IMG/VR virus record: IMGVR_UViG_3300018036_001638
Span: 1 to 22,454 of that record
Length of the DNA stretch: 22,454 nt
DNA from: a virus
Strand: one strand, 5' to 3'
Below are positions 22,123 through 22,454 of the stretch, in pieces; position 1 is the stretch's first letter; every line of letters begins with the position of its first letter. The position numbers and the translations under genes are program-made. The notes under the pieces were generated by a model. The model worked only from the letters and a program-made list of their open reading frames with translations, searched no databases and was not told the DNA's origin.

Positions 22123-22454
22123 AATAAATCCATTACCTTAAATATTGTTTCTAATTTAGTTTGGTTTACCTTATTTGATAAGGTATTTTTAAGTCCGTTA
22201 TGAATGGGTTTAGGCCAGCTTCTAAAAGTAGTCCAAGCATAGCCGTTGTGTTCGTTATTTAGTGCAGGTATAAATTCGTTTTCAACTACGCACAGATAAG
22301 TATGAAAATAAAACTTATCATCATTACTAATAAATGTTTCTAGCGGTATAGTTTTTTTGATGTCGATTTCACCTACTTCTTCAAAAATTTCTCTACGTAA
22401 ACCTTCCCAAGGAGTTTCTTTACCTTCAGTAGTGCCGCCAACAAGCCCCCAAAC
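22119..22454 (-). CDS. Nudix hydrolase, N-terminus cut off by the window end
   Basis: The reverse strand is open from 22454 to a TGA at 22121-22119. The first 25 residues visible are VWGLVGGTTEGKE then TPWEGLRREIFEEVGEI, a full Nudix box (G-x5-E-x7-REUxEExGU; glutamates of REIFEEVGE bind the metal). The 111 visible residues continue through a Trp-containing strand (GYAWTTFRSW) to a helical C end. Nudix enzymes hydrolyse nucleoside diphosphates linked to other groups; T4 encodes NudE of this family. The substrate here is unknown. The start lies beyond base 22454. It heads the leftward cupin and small-protein genes. Confidence 0.85.
   Translation of the reverse strand, partial: VWGLVGGTTEGKETPWEGLRREIFEEVGEIDIKKTIPLETFISNDDKFYFHTYLCVVENEFIPALNNEHNGYAWTTFRSWPKPIHNGLKNTLSNKVNQTKLETIFKVMDLL
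22167..22190 (+). terminator. Candidate terminator hairpin antisense to the Nudix gene
   Basis: On the + strand TACCTTAT, loop TTG and ATAAGGTA form an 8-bp perfect stem (22167-22185), followed by TTTTT (22186-22190). Its orientation would stop rightward transcription running past the tail gene end at 21520. It lies inside coding sequence of the opposite strand and has only two G-C pairs, so chance occurrence in AT-rich DNA is quite possible. Confidence 0.3.

Noticed and set aside
1-22454. tRNA genes, CRISPR array, integrase, insertion sequence or attachment site
   Set aside because: No cloverleaf-like sequence, regularly spaced repeats, transposase or recombinase motifs were seen; the gaps are too short to hide them.

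Overview
The window is AT-rich and almost wall-to-wall coding. It reads as part of the tail-fibre/late region of a T4-like marine tailed phage (cyanophage or pelagiphage type). Evidence: a large structural protein with the C-terminal layout typical of T4-like cyanophage virion proteins, several tail-fibre-type proteins, T4-type late promoter motifs (AATAAATA) in gap regions, short gene overlaps, and phage-typical accessory genes (2OG-Fe(II) oxygenases, carbamoyltransferase, cupins, Nudix). No tRNA, rRNA, CRISPR, integrase or insertion sequence is visible. The host cannot be named from the sequence. An ADP-heptose pathway suggests a Gram-negative host or a heptose-bearing glycan, but that is inference.

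Layout. (1) 1-6298, rightward structural block: a 5'-truncated large virion protein with beta-propeller-like repeats, a small virion protein, a tail-fibre protein, three tandem paralogues extraordinarily rich in cysteine (27-33 Cys each), and a protein ending in a tail-assembly-chaperone-like domain. (2) 6311-6345, a clear hairpin terminator, followed by a promoter region. (3) 6428-15779, a tightly packed 12-gene metabolic island: GT9-like glycosyltransferase, carbamoyltransferase, two 2OG-oxygenase-like proteins, HldE, HldD, two more oxygenase-like proteins, cupin, SGNH-hydrolase-like protein, another 2OG oxygenase, and a GmhB-like phosphatase. (4) 15778-21520, a second rightward structural block behind a late promoter: a small unknown protein, two tail proteins carrying cupredoxin-like domains, and between them a subtilisin-family protease with a ~300-residue insertion. 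(5) 21506-22454, a leftward block converging on the structural genes: a small unknown protein, a degenerate cupin, and a Nudix hydrolase cut by the window end.

How it fits together. HldE, GmhB and HldD together cover every step from heptose-7-phosphate to ADP-L-glycero-D-manno-heptose; only the isomerase GmhA is not in the window. A heptosyltransferase-like GT9 enzyme could use the product, and the carbamoyltransferase, SGNH protein, cupin and up to five oxygenases could decorate it. The likeliest readings are remodelling of host LPS during infection or glycosylation of virion proteins. The most unusual structural features are the cysteine-rich glycine-rich-fold triplet, the two copper-site-like cupredoxin domains and the insertion-bearing subtilisin, all encoded in the virion blocks. 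There is no gene-free stretch over 300 bases; the largest gap (6299-6427) holds the terminator and promoter.
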